Shown: positions 10,582 to 21,700 of the stretch, piece after piece
Layout of the letters: each line of letters begins with the position of its first letter
Numbering within the stretch: the stretch's first letter is position 1
NCBI GenBank assembly: GCA_025769875.1
Contig: JAGFNK010000185.1
Span: forward strand, 1-64,000
Source of the DNA: Russula earlei
Taxonomy: Eukaryota; Basidiomycota; Agaricomycetes; Russulales; Russulaceae
Reading direction: 5' to 3'
DNA length: 64,000 bases
The notes under the pieces: model-generated
What the model saw: the letters and a program-made list of their open reading frames with translations, nothing else
Database searches by the model: none
Told to the model about the DNA's origin: nothing
Position numbers and translations under genes: made by a program

Positions 10582-11962
10582 AGAGCAGTACTTACAGATT
10601 TGGTATGGAAACATATCATACGATTGGCCTCCATAAATACCCCCACTCCTTCAGAATGGTCAGCTTGGCACCACAAACATGCTACTTCCACTTACAATAC
10701 CCCCGTGTCCTCCCCAGCTCCCCCTTCATCTCCCTTACCCTTTCTTACCCCTTCCCCTACTATCAAACAAGAGCCCCTCTCACCCAATGTCATACAACAC
10801 ATCATTGACCAATGAACATTCGTCGTCCCCAATGAGGCCGAACTCCAAGACCTCACCGCCACCCTTAACCCACTGGCCATCCATGAAGGGAGCCCCTCAC
10901 CTACCTCCACCGAAGCAGACCCCACTCACCCTGGACCCCCCTGGTTTGTCTACGAACCATACATGCACGTTCCCCCTTTCTATATCAATGTCAATGGGCA
11001 ACGACACCTTTTACCCTATTTATGAGTCGCCTTATGGAATGACGAACCTATGATTTTAGGAACTATGGGATGGGGAGAACCCACTTATGGAAACAAACTC
11101 ATTGCCCTACCCGTCGTCTCTGCCCCTCACCTTTCTACCACTGCCTCTGATCTCCACCTCCTAGTTGAGGACTACCCCTTTCACTTTGATGTTGCCCAAG
11201 CACTCAAAAACCTCCACAACCCTGGGGCCCTTGCTGACATCTACCACCTCCACAACAGTTCACTGCATCTGAAGGTCCTGGAGGCCAAATGTACAGCTAT
11301 TCAAGGGGCTATGGACATACTCCAACATCAACTCGCCAACCAACTCCATGAAATTCAGTCCTACACCAAAGAATCCGCCACCATCCGTAGTCGTCTCCGC
11401 ACTAATAACACCTCTGTCTGAGTCCGTCATCAACTCAACAACATGATGACTGATGAAGGTCTCACCTGTGTCACCAGCCCCTTTTATTCACTGGCAGGGA
11501 GTTATGACAAGATTGAGGTTCTAAAAACAACCCTCTATGCTCTCTACCCCTGTCTCACCAATCCACCCACCTCTTTCACTGACCCCTCCACTCAAGTACC
11601 TCCCTTGTGTTGTGGACCAATCCCAGAACGATGCCCCTATGGGGTCACCCTCCCACTTTCCACAAATGTTCTCTGACAACACTAGTACCCCCAATACCCC
11701 TCTAACCCCTGCATGCATGACCAAAGCACAATGTCAACAACTACAGAAGCATCAGCACATTTGTAAACACTGCAACACCAAGGGTCATTGGAACAAGGAT
11801 TGTAACAGACCTCATACCAACTGCGCTGGTCAGGTGGACTGCATCCTGAGAAGGACTCATAGGAGTTACAGAGGCTACTGTCCCAAGGCAATGGGCCCTC
11901 AAGGTGCTTGGCCCAAGGGTGACAGGGATTATATTCCTGAGTCAGGTCCTGAGACTGATTAG
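10582..11962 (+). pseudogene. Extra 3' ORF of the Gypsy element with a second CCHC knuckle
   Basis: Beyond the chromodomain the same frame stays open for another kilobase, broken only by TGA (10579, 10813, 11023, 11419). It encodes a Pro-rich stretch, an Asp/Glu/Leu-rich probable coiled coil (around 11260-11400) and, after a change of frame near 11670, a Cys-rich end with CKHCNTKGHWNKDC (CX2CX4HX4C) and further Cys/His residues. Typical chromoviruses end at the chromodomain. I do not recognise the family. It could be an accessory nucleic-acid-binding protein, a captured host fragment or a C-terminal extension of Pol. No signal peptide or membrane segment argues for an envelope protein. Confidence 0.7.
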
Positions 11963-11979
11963 TTTGGAGAACTAAGCAT

Positions 11980-11992
11980 GAGGGGGGCATGA
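11980..11992 (+). other. Gypsy polypurine tract
   Basis: GAGGGGGGCATGA lies immediately before the 3' LTR start TGTTGTGATC, the expected plus-strand primer. Confidence 0.8.
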
Positions 11993-12579
11993 TGTTGTGA
12001 TCTACCCCTGTCTCAGTTCATCTCTAAGTTACTCTCTATTGTTCTTTACTTTCACCCTCTTCCCCTTGATTACCATTTCATCCCTTGATGCTGATGGTCC
12101 TTATTGTTTTATCTTTGTGTTTCATCTATTGTTGAGCTCCTTTTGCTATTGGATTAGTATATCTATTGTTCCGCATTTGGTACTGTACAGCCTCACTAGA
12201 TACAGTATTTAAGCACCTGTAGAAGCTGGGGAATACCCCAAGCTTAGCTTTGTCCCATTTCCTGTCGCATCCCTTGCCCTGTATAGTCTCTCAATCACAA
12301 CTTGCTTGTGCTGGCCTACACTCTGCTCGACCTAAGCACACCTCAAGGAACCCTTGTGTTCCTCTTCCCCCTCTGCCTCTCTCTCATTGTCCTCCTCTTC
12401 TGTGAAACCAGAAGATCGACTCTGTCTGTGGGCTGAGTCATTGTCTGACTAAGCCTTGAGATGCTAAACCTTTGATCCGGTCTCTTTGAGCCGGCCCCAC
12501 TGAACCCTTGAACCAAGTCACAGGGACTTGGCCCCACTGAACCCTGAGCTAACGCTCTTATGGCCGTGACATCGTAACA
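11993..12579 (+). repeat. Gypsy 3' LTR (587 bp)
   Basis: Direct repeat of 4894-5481, with 12 transitions and one indel between the two. It ends CGTAACA and is followed by the TSD copy TGTGG at 12580-12584. Confidence 0.97.
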
Positions 12580-12584
12580 TGTGG

Positions 12585-13653
12585 CAATTTTGACATGGCT
12601 TGCAGACTTGTCAGCTTGCCAACTTTCTGGACTGGTACCAGATGGTAGCATGTTGCTGGCAACTCACTACCATCTGGTCCAAGCAGTGACAAGCAACCTG
12701 TCAAAACACTGATGTGCCAGCAGTATGTACATGCATGAATGGCTTTCTCATCCTTGTTCCCAGTGCTTCATTTAGGTGAGCCTTGTAACATGGGTTGCCT
12801 GCATGCCAGTCCCACCACCTATGGTGCCTTTTGGCAGGCATGGGCACCTTGGTGAATGTGAGTCAAAGATGCAAAAACAGTGCAGTGCAATGGGATTATT
12901 GATAGCATTTGATCTCCAACATGGCATCAATTGGCAGGTGTGACATGTGCCTATTTTCTGACCCTCCTAGCACTGAAATTTATGAAGGAAACAATGTCAT
13001 AGAAATGTTCAATATACTTAATAGAATGTATGTATGAAGTTTGAGGCAGTTTGGTGGTAAAGTGAGAGAGATATTTGATGTGTCCGAATGAGGGGTCTGT
13101 CCAAAGCTCGGGTTAAGCACAGTACCCCCAGCCCGCAAAGGTTAACCGAGGACAGAGTGGTGGCGAATTTGAAGTCGGTGTTCGGCAAACGGCGGAGGGT
13201 AATTTCGTTGTCCTGACACCTACAGGAGGTAAGTTCAAGCTTTCAAGCCTTTTCAAGAGTGGTTCAAGGATGTCCGAAATATGAATATGTTGCATGCTGT
13301 ATCGATCAATCCATCTCCAATCGGGCAATAAAATTAGGAAGACATGCTCCGCCCACGATGCCAACTGGCGTCTTAGGCGCCTCTTGATCACTCATCTTTA
13401 CTTCACCGAACCCAGGGTAATTTCCGTACAAGATCCTCATCCGCAGACGTTACATCCTCACTGATGAGCTTTCGCCTGTACGTCGCAATCCATTCCTGCC
13501 ATTCATTGTTCAAGTGACTAACTCGGGCTCTTACACAGCCGTCTTCGGCGTCTTCGGCATCAAGTCTCCTTGCCGCTCGTTGCTGTCACAGATATGCTAT
13601 TGTCTTGCACCCCCCGCTTGTCGACTCCGGTTGTTGGACCGTCTTCATGCTTG
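12585..13653. other. Non-coding region between Gypsy element and F-box gene
   Basis: About 1 kb with no supported gene. The left part contains GACTTGTCAGCTTGCC-like short repeats and an inverted repeat (12637-12678). The right part (13080-13650) is more CpG-rich and probably holds the F-box promoter. A 92-codon minus-strand ORF here has no recognisable motif. Confidence 0.6.
12637..12678. repeat. 12-bp perfect inverted repeat
   Basis: ACCAGATGGTAG at 12637-12648 is the exact reverse complement of CTACCATCTGGT at 12667-12678, with an 18-nt spacer. It may be the centre of a degraded foldback element next to the Gypsy insertion. Confidence 0.7.
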
Positions 13654-15152
13654 ATGATAGGGAAGGATGCCATACATCTCCGGGAAGTGTCTAGTCGAGA
13701 ACGAGATCACAGTACGCCTATTGAACATCCTCCATAATAACCGCTGACCAATCTGGAACAGGCAGGGTGTCCATCGACATACTCTCCGACGACGCCCTCG
13801 TGGAAATATTCGATTTCTATGCGAACAATTGGAATGCACGGATCAGCGAATGGCATACACTAGTTCACGTGTGTAGGAGATGGAGATTCATCGTGTTTGC
13901 GTCTCCGCGCCGCCTGAACCTACGACTTGAGTACGCGGGGAAAAGACCTATGTCGAGGATGCTGGACATCTGGCCAGTCTTGCCAGTGGCGATAACACGT
14001 CATTCCTGGGGACCTCTCACCCTCGACCCGAGCTGCGGCAACATAGCTGTTGCACTCAACTCGGAGCACTACAATCGCATATGTGAAATCCACTTGTACC
14101 ACATTCCGAATCCACACTGGAAAAGGCTCGCAGCAGTCATGCAAAAATCATTCCCCGAGTTGACACATCTTGGCATTTCGGTGGAAGCGCCAGTCGTTCC
14201 GATTTCAGATTCATTCTTGGGTGGATCTGTCCCACGTCTACGAGAACTCTGGTTAAGAAGCTCTCCGTTTCCTGGACTGCAGAATCTACTTTTGTCTACC
14301 AACAACCTTGTCGTACTTTCCATTTGGGACGTTCCCAGTTCCCGCTACACTTCACCACAGGCGATTGTCGCCGCCCTGTCCATGGTGCCTAGGCTTGAAA
14401 CACTTCGCCTCGGATTCCATTTCCCTACATCTCACCCAGACACAACAAACCGTCCTCTACCTCCGCATGCACGCACCTTCCTTTCCACTCTCACCAAGTT
14501 CGACTTCGATGGTACTCACGAGTACTTGGAGGACCTCTTAGCCCACATCGACGCTCCCCTTCTCCAAGACCTCTCCATATCATTCTGCATGAGCCTCGCT
14601 TTTAACGTTCCACAACTTCACCGGTTCATCGGTCATACAGAAAGGCTCAAGACGTTCGATCGAGCAGTGGTGTCCACGTCTTATGATTCAATTTCAATTT
14701 CATTTCCCCAACAAGAAAGGGCAGGCAATCATCGCAGGCAGCAGCTCATGGTGAAAATCAAGCGCACGGTGTTAAACTGGCGGATTTCATCCCTGGCCCA
14801 GGTCTGTAGCGCATCATTTCCCCTCCTCTCCATTTTGGAGCGGCTTGAGATCGAGGATCGTTGTGATGCCTTCCCTCTGAAATCGTCTTGGAAGAGCCAT
14901 CAATGGTTAGAACTTCTGGGCCCGTTCACTGCCGTGAAGAGTCTGCATTTATCGCATGGCGTTGCGTCCCATGTCTGTGAAGCCCTGGGTGAGCTCACCA
15001 GAGGAAGGATGACAGAAGTGTTGCCTGCGCTGCACAGTCTTTCCTTGGAGTGGCACATCTTACCAGAACATGCTCAGAAAGCCATTGGGCCATTCGTTGT
15101 CGCACGATGGCGCTGTGGACGCCCTGTCACCGTCCACCATCTTGAGAGCTAA
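13654..15152 (+). CDS. F-box/LRR-like protein, copy 1 (intact)
   Basis: A predicted 482-residue F-box protein, the substrate-recruiting subunit of an SCF ubiquitin ligase. The F-box is at the N-terminus (IDILSDDALVEIFDFYA, then HVCRRWRFIVFASPRRLNL). The rest has irregular Leu-rich repeats typical of the large, fast-evolving agaricomycete F-box families. The long open frame has no ATG before the F-box. I infer a short first exon 13654-13711 starting ATGATAGGG, and a 50-nt intron (13712-13761, GTACGC...CTGAC...CAG) that joins in frame. The neighbouring gene at 15865 is a paralogue in the same orientation. The substrate is unknown. Confidence 0.85.
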
Positions 15153-15864
15153 GGAGGTTGGGTTGACGTAATACCGAATCGATCTATTCTCTCTGCTTTC
15201 TTTTCATCCGATTAGCATCTCGTGTCATCTATTTCCTGTTCATTTCCCTGATACATCACCTTACTCGGAGCACGCACAGTTACTGTGACCCACTTGCTAC
15301 AATCAACGTGATCTCCTCATTTTGTATGATATCTTAGATTCGATCAGACTACGACAAGTATTTCAACAAGACAGTAACATGTCCTTCGTGTCTGCATAAA
15401 GATAATCTGGCGATGGAATCAAATTGGGAGGTTCATGTGTGGTCTCTATTTCCAAAGTTTTGATTCGTTCCTTGTCGTGGTGTCTGTGCCCTCCGCCATG
15501 CCATGCGCGTACGTCGCTTCAGCTCGCTTCCCCGCTCCCCTGTCCCTTCCAGTTCTCAGTTTACCTTTCCTAACGAGGGCAAGTTCTCGCATCCCGTACC
15601 TACTACTACATTCGTTTTGGCTACGCGTAGCCCAGAACCCGCGCTAAGATACGCTTCGAGGAGGTTGCAGAAATTTACAAGGCAAAAACAGCGCTGACCT
15701 AGCGATTCAAGTCAAGTTGTGATTGCGAGAGAGGGACGGGCCATTGGTACGCGCGGAAGAGCTGCCCCGACAATAAGTGGTTAGGAGCTCATATGGTGAG
15801 GATGAGGACGACTCGGTCCCTCCCAACCCAATCAATAGAGCCAACTCCCACCTAGCGCCCCCTG
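15153..15864 (+). other. Intergenic region between the two F-box genes
   Basis: About 700 bp with no supported gene. It includes the downstream end of copy 1 and the probable promoter and first exon of copy 2. Small ORFs here lack motifs. Confidence 0.55.
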
Positions 15865-17425
15865 ATGACTCCCCCGGAAGGATCTTTAAAACCTTCTCCT
15901 TGTCGGCGGAGTGTGTCTTCTGTGCAGTATCCACAACAGCCACTGATCAATCAGTCCATTGTAGGCCAGGGGACCATCGACACGCTCACTGACGATGTCC
16001 TCGAGGAAATATTTGATTTCTATGCGAATAACTGGAACGCATGGGCAACAGAATGGCATACACTAGTCCATGTATGTCGAAGATGGAGACGTATCGTGTT
16101 TGCATCTCCACGTCGCATCAACCTGCGACTTGTGTACACTGGAGACAGAGCTTTATCAGAAATGCTGGACACCTGGCCAGTCTTGCCATTGGTGATATCG
16201 GGGCGCCACATGATATATTCATCCCCGGAAATGGTCCTCAACCCCAGATGGGAGAACATATATGCTGCACTCGACTCGGAGCACCACAATCGCATATGTG
16301 AGATCTACGTCTACAACATCCCGAACTCACATTGGGGAAGTTTTTCAGCATTGATACAGAGGCCGTTCCCGGAGCTGACACGTCTGTACATTTCGAGGGA
16401 GTTGGAGTTTGGCAATAATTCACTTCCGACCGTCCCCGATTCGTTCTTGGCGGGATCTGCCCCACGGTTACAGATGCTCTGGGTCCGAAATTGTCCATTT
16501 CCTGGAATGCAGAAGCTACTCTTGTCCGCCAATCACCTTGTCATTCTTTCCCTTGTCGACATTCCCGAGTCCGGGTACATTTCACCCCAGGCGATGGCCA
16601 CTGTCCTGTTGGCGACGACCAGACTCGAAACCCTTCACCTTAGCTTCCAATCCCCTCGATCTCGCCCTGACCCAGCAGGTCAGCGCCTGCCTTTACAGAC
16701 GCGCTCGGTCCTCCCGGCTCTCGTTGAACTTCAATTCCGAGGCGTTCACGAGTACTTGGAGGACCTCCTGGGACAGCTCGATGCCCCTCTTCTCGACACC
16801 ATCAGCGTAACATACTTCATGGGCCTCGTTTTCGATGTCTCACAACTTCACCGCTTCTTCGGTCATGCGGAAAATTTCCAGACGCTCAATCGGGCAGTAG
16901 TGATCATTTCCGATGACTATATTTGGTTTACACATTCCCCGCGAAGCAATCACAATAGCAGGAAGGGGCTCGAGTTGAAAATCAAGTGCAGAGAGTTGGA
17001 TTGGCAGCTTTCGTCTCTGGCTCAGATCTTTGGGGGTTCCGAGTCGTCCTTAACGCTCCTCTCCACTTTGGAGGTGCTCGAGATCGAAGATCGCCTTCCG
17101 TTTTCGCACTCGCGCTGGAGAGATGACATGGAGATAACCCAATGGTTGGAACTTCTGGTCCCTTTCACTGATGTGAAGGATCTCTACTTATCCGATGGGG
17201 TTCCGCGACTTGTTTGCCATGCATGCCCTGAATGAGGTCGCCGCAACAGATGTTTTACCCGCGCTACAGAGCCTTTTCTTACAGGAGGTACAGCAGTCGG
17301 AATCCGTCCAGAAAATTGCTGGGCAATTCACCGAAGCTCGGCAGCTCTCTGGTCGCCCTGTGACTTTCCACCGTTGGGAGAGCCGGGCACGCTGGGAAAG
17401 GTGGGGAACAAAATATCGGATTTAG
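15865..17425 (+). pseudogene. F-box/LRR-like protein, copy 2, frameshifted near the C-terminus
   Basis: Paralogue of the gene at 13654, similar along the whole length (IDTLTDDVLEEIFDFYA, HVCRRWRRIVFASPRRINL, FGHAENFQTLNRAVV). The first exon is uncertain: the frame is open upstream to an ATG at 15865, but by analogy with copy 1 an intron may end at the TAG near 15963. At 17217-17225 the sequence CCATGCATGC contains a CATG duplication that moves the frame to a stop at 17233-17235. The missing C-terminus (DVLPALQSLFLQ, GRPVTFHRWES) continues in another frame to 17425. It is either a truncated protein or a recent pseudogene. Confidence 0.82.
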
Positions 17426-17837
17426 ACATCGACCGTTGACATGTTGGCACGTCGACGAGTTCTCTCTGCTCGACGTCTATCTTATCCACTTACTGCCTGC
17501 TCGGCGGATGCCACCTTCGATATCTTTGTGACCGAACCTCAGGTGACGCGCAGAACGGACTGGAACCCGTTCCGGTATCTTAACCACCCTCACTCCTTTC
17601 CCTACGCCCTGCTATCCCAGTCCCACTATTCATCCTATTGGACACGTTCCGTGCCCGTGCCCGCTACATAGCTGCACTCCTTTGCGATCGTAACCGCCAT
17701 CGTTGCTATCTGCCCATTCATGAATGACGGTCTGTTTTTTGCGAGTAAAACATGATAATACTACATATAGACTTTCACACCGGAGCAACCACAAGCAAAG
17801 CTCGGTCATTTGATACAATACGCCAAGGTGTAATGCG
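17426..17837. other. Short intergenic region, convergent gene ends
   Basis: About 400 bp between the 3' ends of the F-box copy 2 and the giant GTPase gene. No gene or element is recognised. Confidence 0.6.
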
Positions 17838-18780
17838 TCAGCACATCAGTGATCCCCGTGGCTTCCTCAGCGATTCCGCAATACCCAAGAACGTCTCCGC
17901 AAGCCGTACCTGGGCGTTTTACATCAGGTTATCTTCACCGCAGCAATGCACGGGTTTTCTTACCGTGTCTAGAGCAATAGAGAAAGAGGAAGGAATTGAC
18001 CCCGCTTGTGGCATGAGAGGATCGCGGGGAGCATTATTCTGGATTCCAAGGGCCAGATTGGCCATCCTCCGAAGATATGAGGACGAAGAGTCTGGTCCGA
18101 ACGAGATGGAATGGAACGATAGTGGCTTTCTGCAGGCGAAATGAGGGATCAACTTGCACTGAAAGAAAGGGACGCACCCCAGCCGAACCGCGGAACGACA
18201 AACATCTTGAATGGCCGAGTCAGGTACAGAGCACTCGCCGTCGGAAAGAAAGATCATGATCGGCGTTCTGAAATCCAGTTGAAGAATCAAAGTGAGGAGT
18301 TACACAGAAGTTAGTCCAGTTTACGAACCTCTCTGTGCTCCAGTTTCGTTCCATGACAGCTTGTCCTGCTCGGAGGGCTTCCAAAAAGTTCGTACCACCG
18401 CTAGCTCGGCTGCCAAGCACCACATCTAATAGTTGGTCCGGCGAGCTCGTGAAATCGTTGGTCAGAACATTGGTAGCATTCTCATTGAAAAGAATGAGAC
18501 TATATGCGTCGCGCCTTGCGCCAGCGGTCTGTCGACCCGCCGTTGTGGCCGCATGGCGCGCAGACCAGAAGCTATAAAGTGACGAATAAATCGCGCCAAG
18601 CCTATTGTTGGCGGATTGCTGGATTCGATTCGTCATTGGTTCGTTGGGAAGTGGTTGGCGATCGGTGCTAGACATTGAACCAGATCTAAAAACGCATATA
18701 TGAGCCACTGAGCACGCTCATCAGCATAGATTTAACCTGTCAATGACGAATATCCTATTTCAACCAGATATTAGAGCTCT
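17838..18780 (-). other. vWA domain exons of giant GTPase copy 1
   Basis: A complete metal-ion-dependent adhesion site can be read across small exons: DRSGS (the short exon ends IFVIDR at about 18735 and joins SGSMSS at about 18685), the distal Thr in GGTNF, and the distal Asp in FLSDGE after an intron near 18260-18320. All three MIDAS elements are intact, so this should bind a divalent cation and a protein ligand. Introns with clean GT..AG ends fall at about 18685-18735, 18256-18320, 18126-18175 and 17900-17970. The protein ends KPRGSLMC. Confidence 0.82.
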
Positions 18781-21700
18781 CCGTAGTAAAGGAAGGAAAA
18801 CATTACACGTGAAATGCTTGCTGCATCACAACGGGGTTATTGCATCCGAATAGATGCCCATCGTTGGAAATATAGCCAAAGCCATTCACGGGGTCGTTAG
18901 GGTTCCGGGGGGCATGGAACATGGGCAATGTGCAATAAGATGGTTGCCCCGTGCCAGCTGGCGTCCCCGAATGTTCGGGCCCTATTGACATACGATGTAG
19001 TGATTTTGGAGTAACCTATTGACACCATTACGCACCGGAACACATGGCGTCGCTAGATTACAAGTAAGAAATCAATCTTAGCATTGAGGAATGACGTACC
19101 ATTTTGCAAAATTGGCCTGTTCATCGCGGGGATATGGGTCTAATCATATTACAAACCTCAGTGCTTAGCTCGTCAGGGTGAAAGCGCATATAACATTTGA
19201 ATCCTATGAGTAATGCTTTATTTGAGTAGATGTAAGACGGCGGCAATTGGCTGGACATACCCATCCTACGCCAGTAAAGTCCGTGAGTGACAGCATCCTT
19301 GGGTTTGTTCGGATTTGGTGTCATCCTTTCGTTGATGTGTTGAACCTCTGCACCATCACAACGACCACCCTGTTCTGTACGGCAGTAATCGATATGAACG
19401 TGTCTGCCAATCGACGAGCAAATAAGATTGCACATCATCGGTGCTCCCTCGTCATTTGAGGAGAATTTGCGACCGCCCAATTCGAGACTTGTCCCGTCTG
19501 GCCCGTCAACCGCCCAGCGAGTCTGCGTCATAGACCCGTGACTGGTTTCATGTTCTTGCTGGGCGTGACCTTGAAATGACAAAGACCATCAGCGGTTGAT
19601 GCACTTTGTAAATTTGCGTCTTACCAAGGGGCAGGGTGCAAAAATAGCTACAATTATCACAGCTACAAGATTTCAGCGTCCTGTAATGCAAAATACGCAG
19701 GGTAGTCTCGCACCGAGCCTCGCAAAAGTGGAAGGGCCGGTCGTCTTTACTATGGATGTGCAACCCCTCATGAGAAGTTCGTCCTGGAGGAATCGTCATA
19801 ACACATTGCAACCGCTTTGCAACTGGATCGAGGTAAGCACATCCCCATGCGTCTGACTATCAACAAACCTTGCGTGTACTATGTTGCAGACAAGAAATAA
19901 TGAGACAAGCACGACGCATAATAATACGGAACTTGATTACCTTGGTATATTGAAATGTTTCATGTCTTCCTGTAAAGGTGGCCTGGATGGACTGGGGTGC
20001 AGTCTCAATTTGACAGATCCCCTTCGCCGAGCAAAGCGCTGAGCATGTGTGCGCTTCCCTGCTCCCGGAGAAGCTCAGCTCCGATGATGACTCACAGTAG
20101 CTAAAACACTAACCCACAAAGGTGATGTGCTCCGGGAGTGAGCCCATGAAGGTGTGGTTCATCACAAAGCCGTTTGCAAAGTTCACAGGTCGATGGGCAG
20201 AGCCTCGTGTCACAGGAATGAGTCTCGTGGTCCTGGTCACTGTCGACATGGGAGGTACATTAGTTGAGACGATGGTGAGCAGAACTTAAACCTACATCGG
20301 GATACTGCAACGTTCCGGACAGGAATAAGTCTTCCCATCAGGCAATTTCGTGCCTCTGAGAGCGCATGGCTAGCAATGTTTCATGGTCGTGAGAAAAGCC
20401 GACATTGCCAAAGATGAACGTATACCTCGCCACACATATGGACCAGCGCAGAGCACATGTGGTCATCGTCAGTGTGACTCGCAACCTGTGTATAAATAAG
20501 TATCAGAAACCTGAGGAAGGGGTTGTCACAGCAGACCTTTGTGCAGTCTTCCAAGCAACCTCGCCTCCCTGACAATTTGCAAGGTTCGCCGCATAAGTGA
20601 GCAGTGACGACGCAACTGTATGTGGGTGAGAAAGTCGTAATATCTAGGCGCCGCACGTCACGTACATGTGTTTCCCGGGATGCCCAGCCCTACACTTTCT
20701 TCAGTAAAGATATACAAAAAACAAAGATAAGGCAACGCACGATGTACCACAAATTTTTACCTCATCCTCACAGAAATCACAATTATGCACACACTTGTGA
20801 GTGGTGTTACAAGAATGGTCGCCCTCATGAAGGCGGCTATGGACACAGAGGAGAAGACAAGATGCACATTGAGCGCCACAGAGTTGGACATTGGTCTTCA
20901 TCTCGATGACCATGTGGCCAAATCGTCTGCGTAGATCCTCTATGGCCGCATTGCCACCTTGGAATCTACCCAAATTACAGTCCAACCAAGTTCGGACGTG
21001 ATTGACGCGCAAGTCAACCAATTCATCGAGATACGATTTGAGTTCTGCAATCCACTGGGAGTCTGGGATATGTTGCCGTGGCACGCTTGGGCATCGAGGC
21101 TTCAATAAAGCAGCAAGACGCATTTCGATATCGACTAGTTGAACCGTTTCTCCTTCGAAGATGGCGAAAATTGCCATTGTATCATCGCTCGGGAGTATGA
21201 CATCGGTGTCAATGTCCTGAAAACTTGGTCAGATTACGATTGTTATACCTCACATTGATAGGCTATAGAACCTTCAAGGGCTCGAGCTCAGGCTCAATCT
21301 CTGAGAATCCTGTCGAAAGCGCAATTGGTAGGAGAGTGGACAATGATTTGGCGCGATGTTCAGCCATAGTCTCTGTCAGTCAGGAGATTAAATTCGACAG
21401 GGCGAAGAGAAGGTTGCATCGACCAACGAGAAAGAGCTCCCCAGTCATTAGCCTGCAAGATGACAGTCAGAGCAATGGTATTGACAATAAAAGGGGCATA
21501 CTTTGATCTTCGCCATGAGAGTTTTGATTGTATGAAGAAACTCCCCGGCGGTCGGATGTGAAATCTTCTGCAAGTCAAGCCGCTTCTTTAGGACCGAGAA
21601 TAGCTTGTAGAACTCCTTCGATTCGATCACAGGCCATGGTATGATGTCTAACTTCCCGCCGTGCAGACGCGAAATGAAGTTAGCATCTTGCTCCTGTTCC

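Larger units (their letters stand above)
4889..12584 (+). mobile_element. Ty3/Gypsy chromovirus, complete structure with TSD, coding region degenerate
   Basis: A full-length element: TSD TGTGG (4889-4893 and 12580-12584), LTRs 4894-5481 and 11993-12579, gag with a CCHC knuckle, then protease, RT, RNase H, integrase and chromodomain in Gypsy order. An additional 3' ORF and a polypurine tract follow. The LTRs differ by 12 transitions and one single-base indel (about 2%). Coding frames are interrupted by at least ten TGA codons and several frameshifts, so this copy looks inactive, although RT, RNase H and integrase motifs survive. CpG looks scarce inside the element compared with the flanking genes. 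Confidence 0.97.

Noticed and set aside
5899..11421. Reading UGA as Trp (code change) in the Gypsy element
   Set aside because: Many TGA contexts would accept Trp, but more than 30 TGG codons are used normally, two sites fit Arg by homology, and CpG depletion explains the pattern more simply.
10582..11962. Envelope gene in the Gypsy element
   Set aside because: No signal peptide, transmembrane segment or furin-like site; the CCHC motif points to nucleic-acid binding instead.
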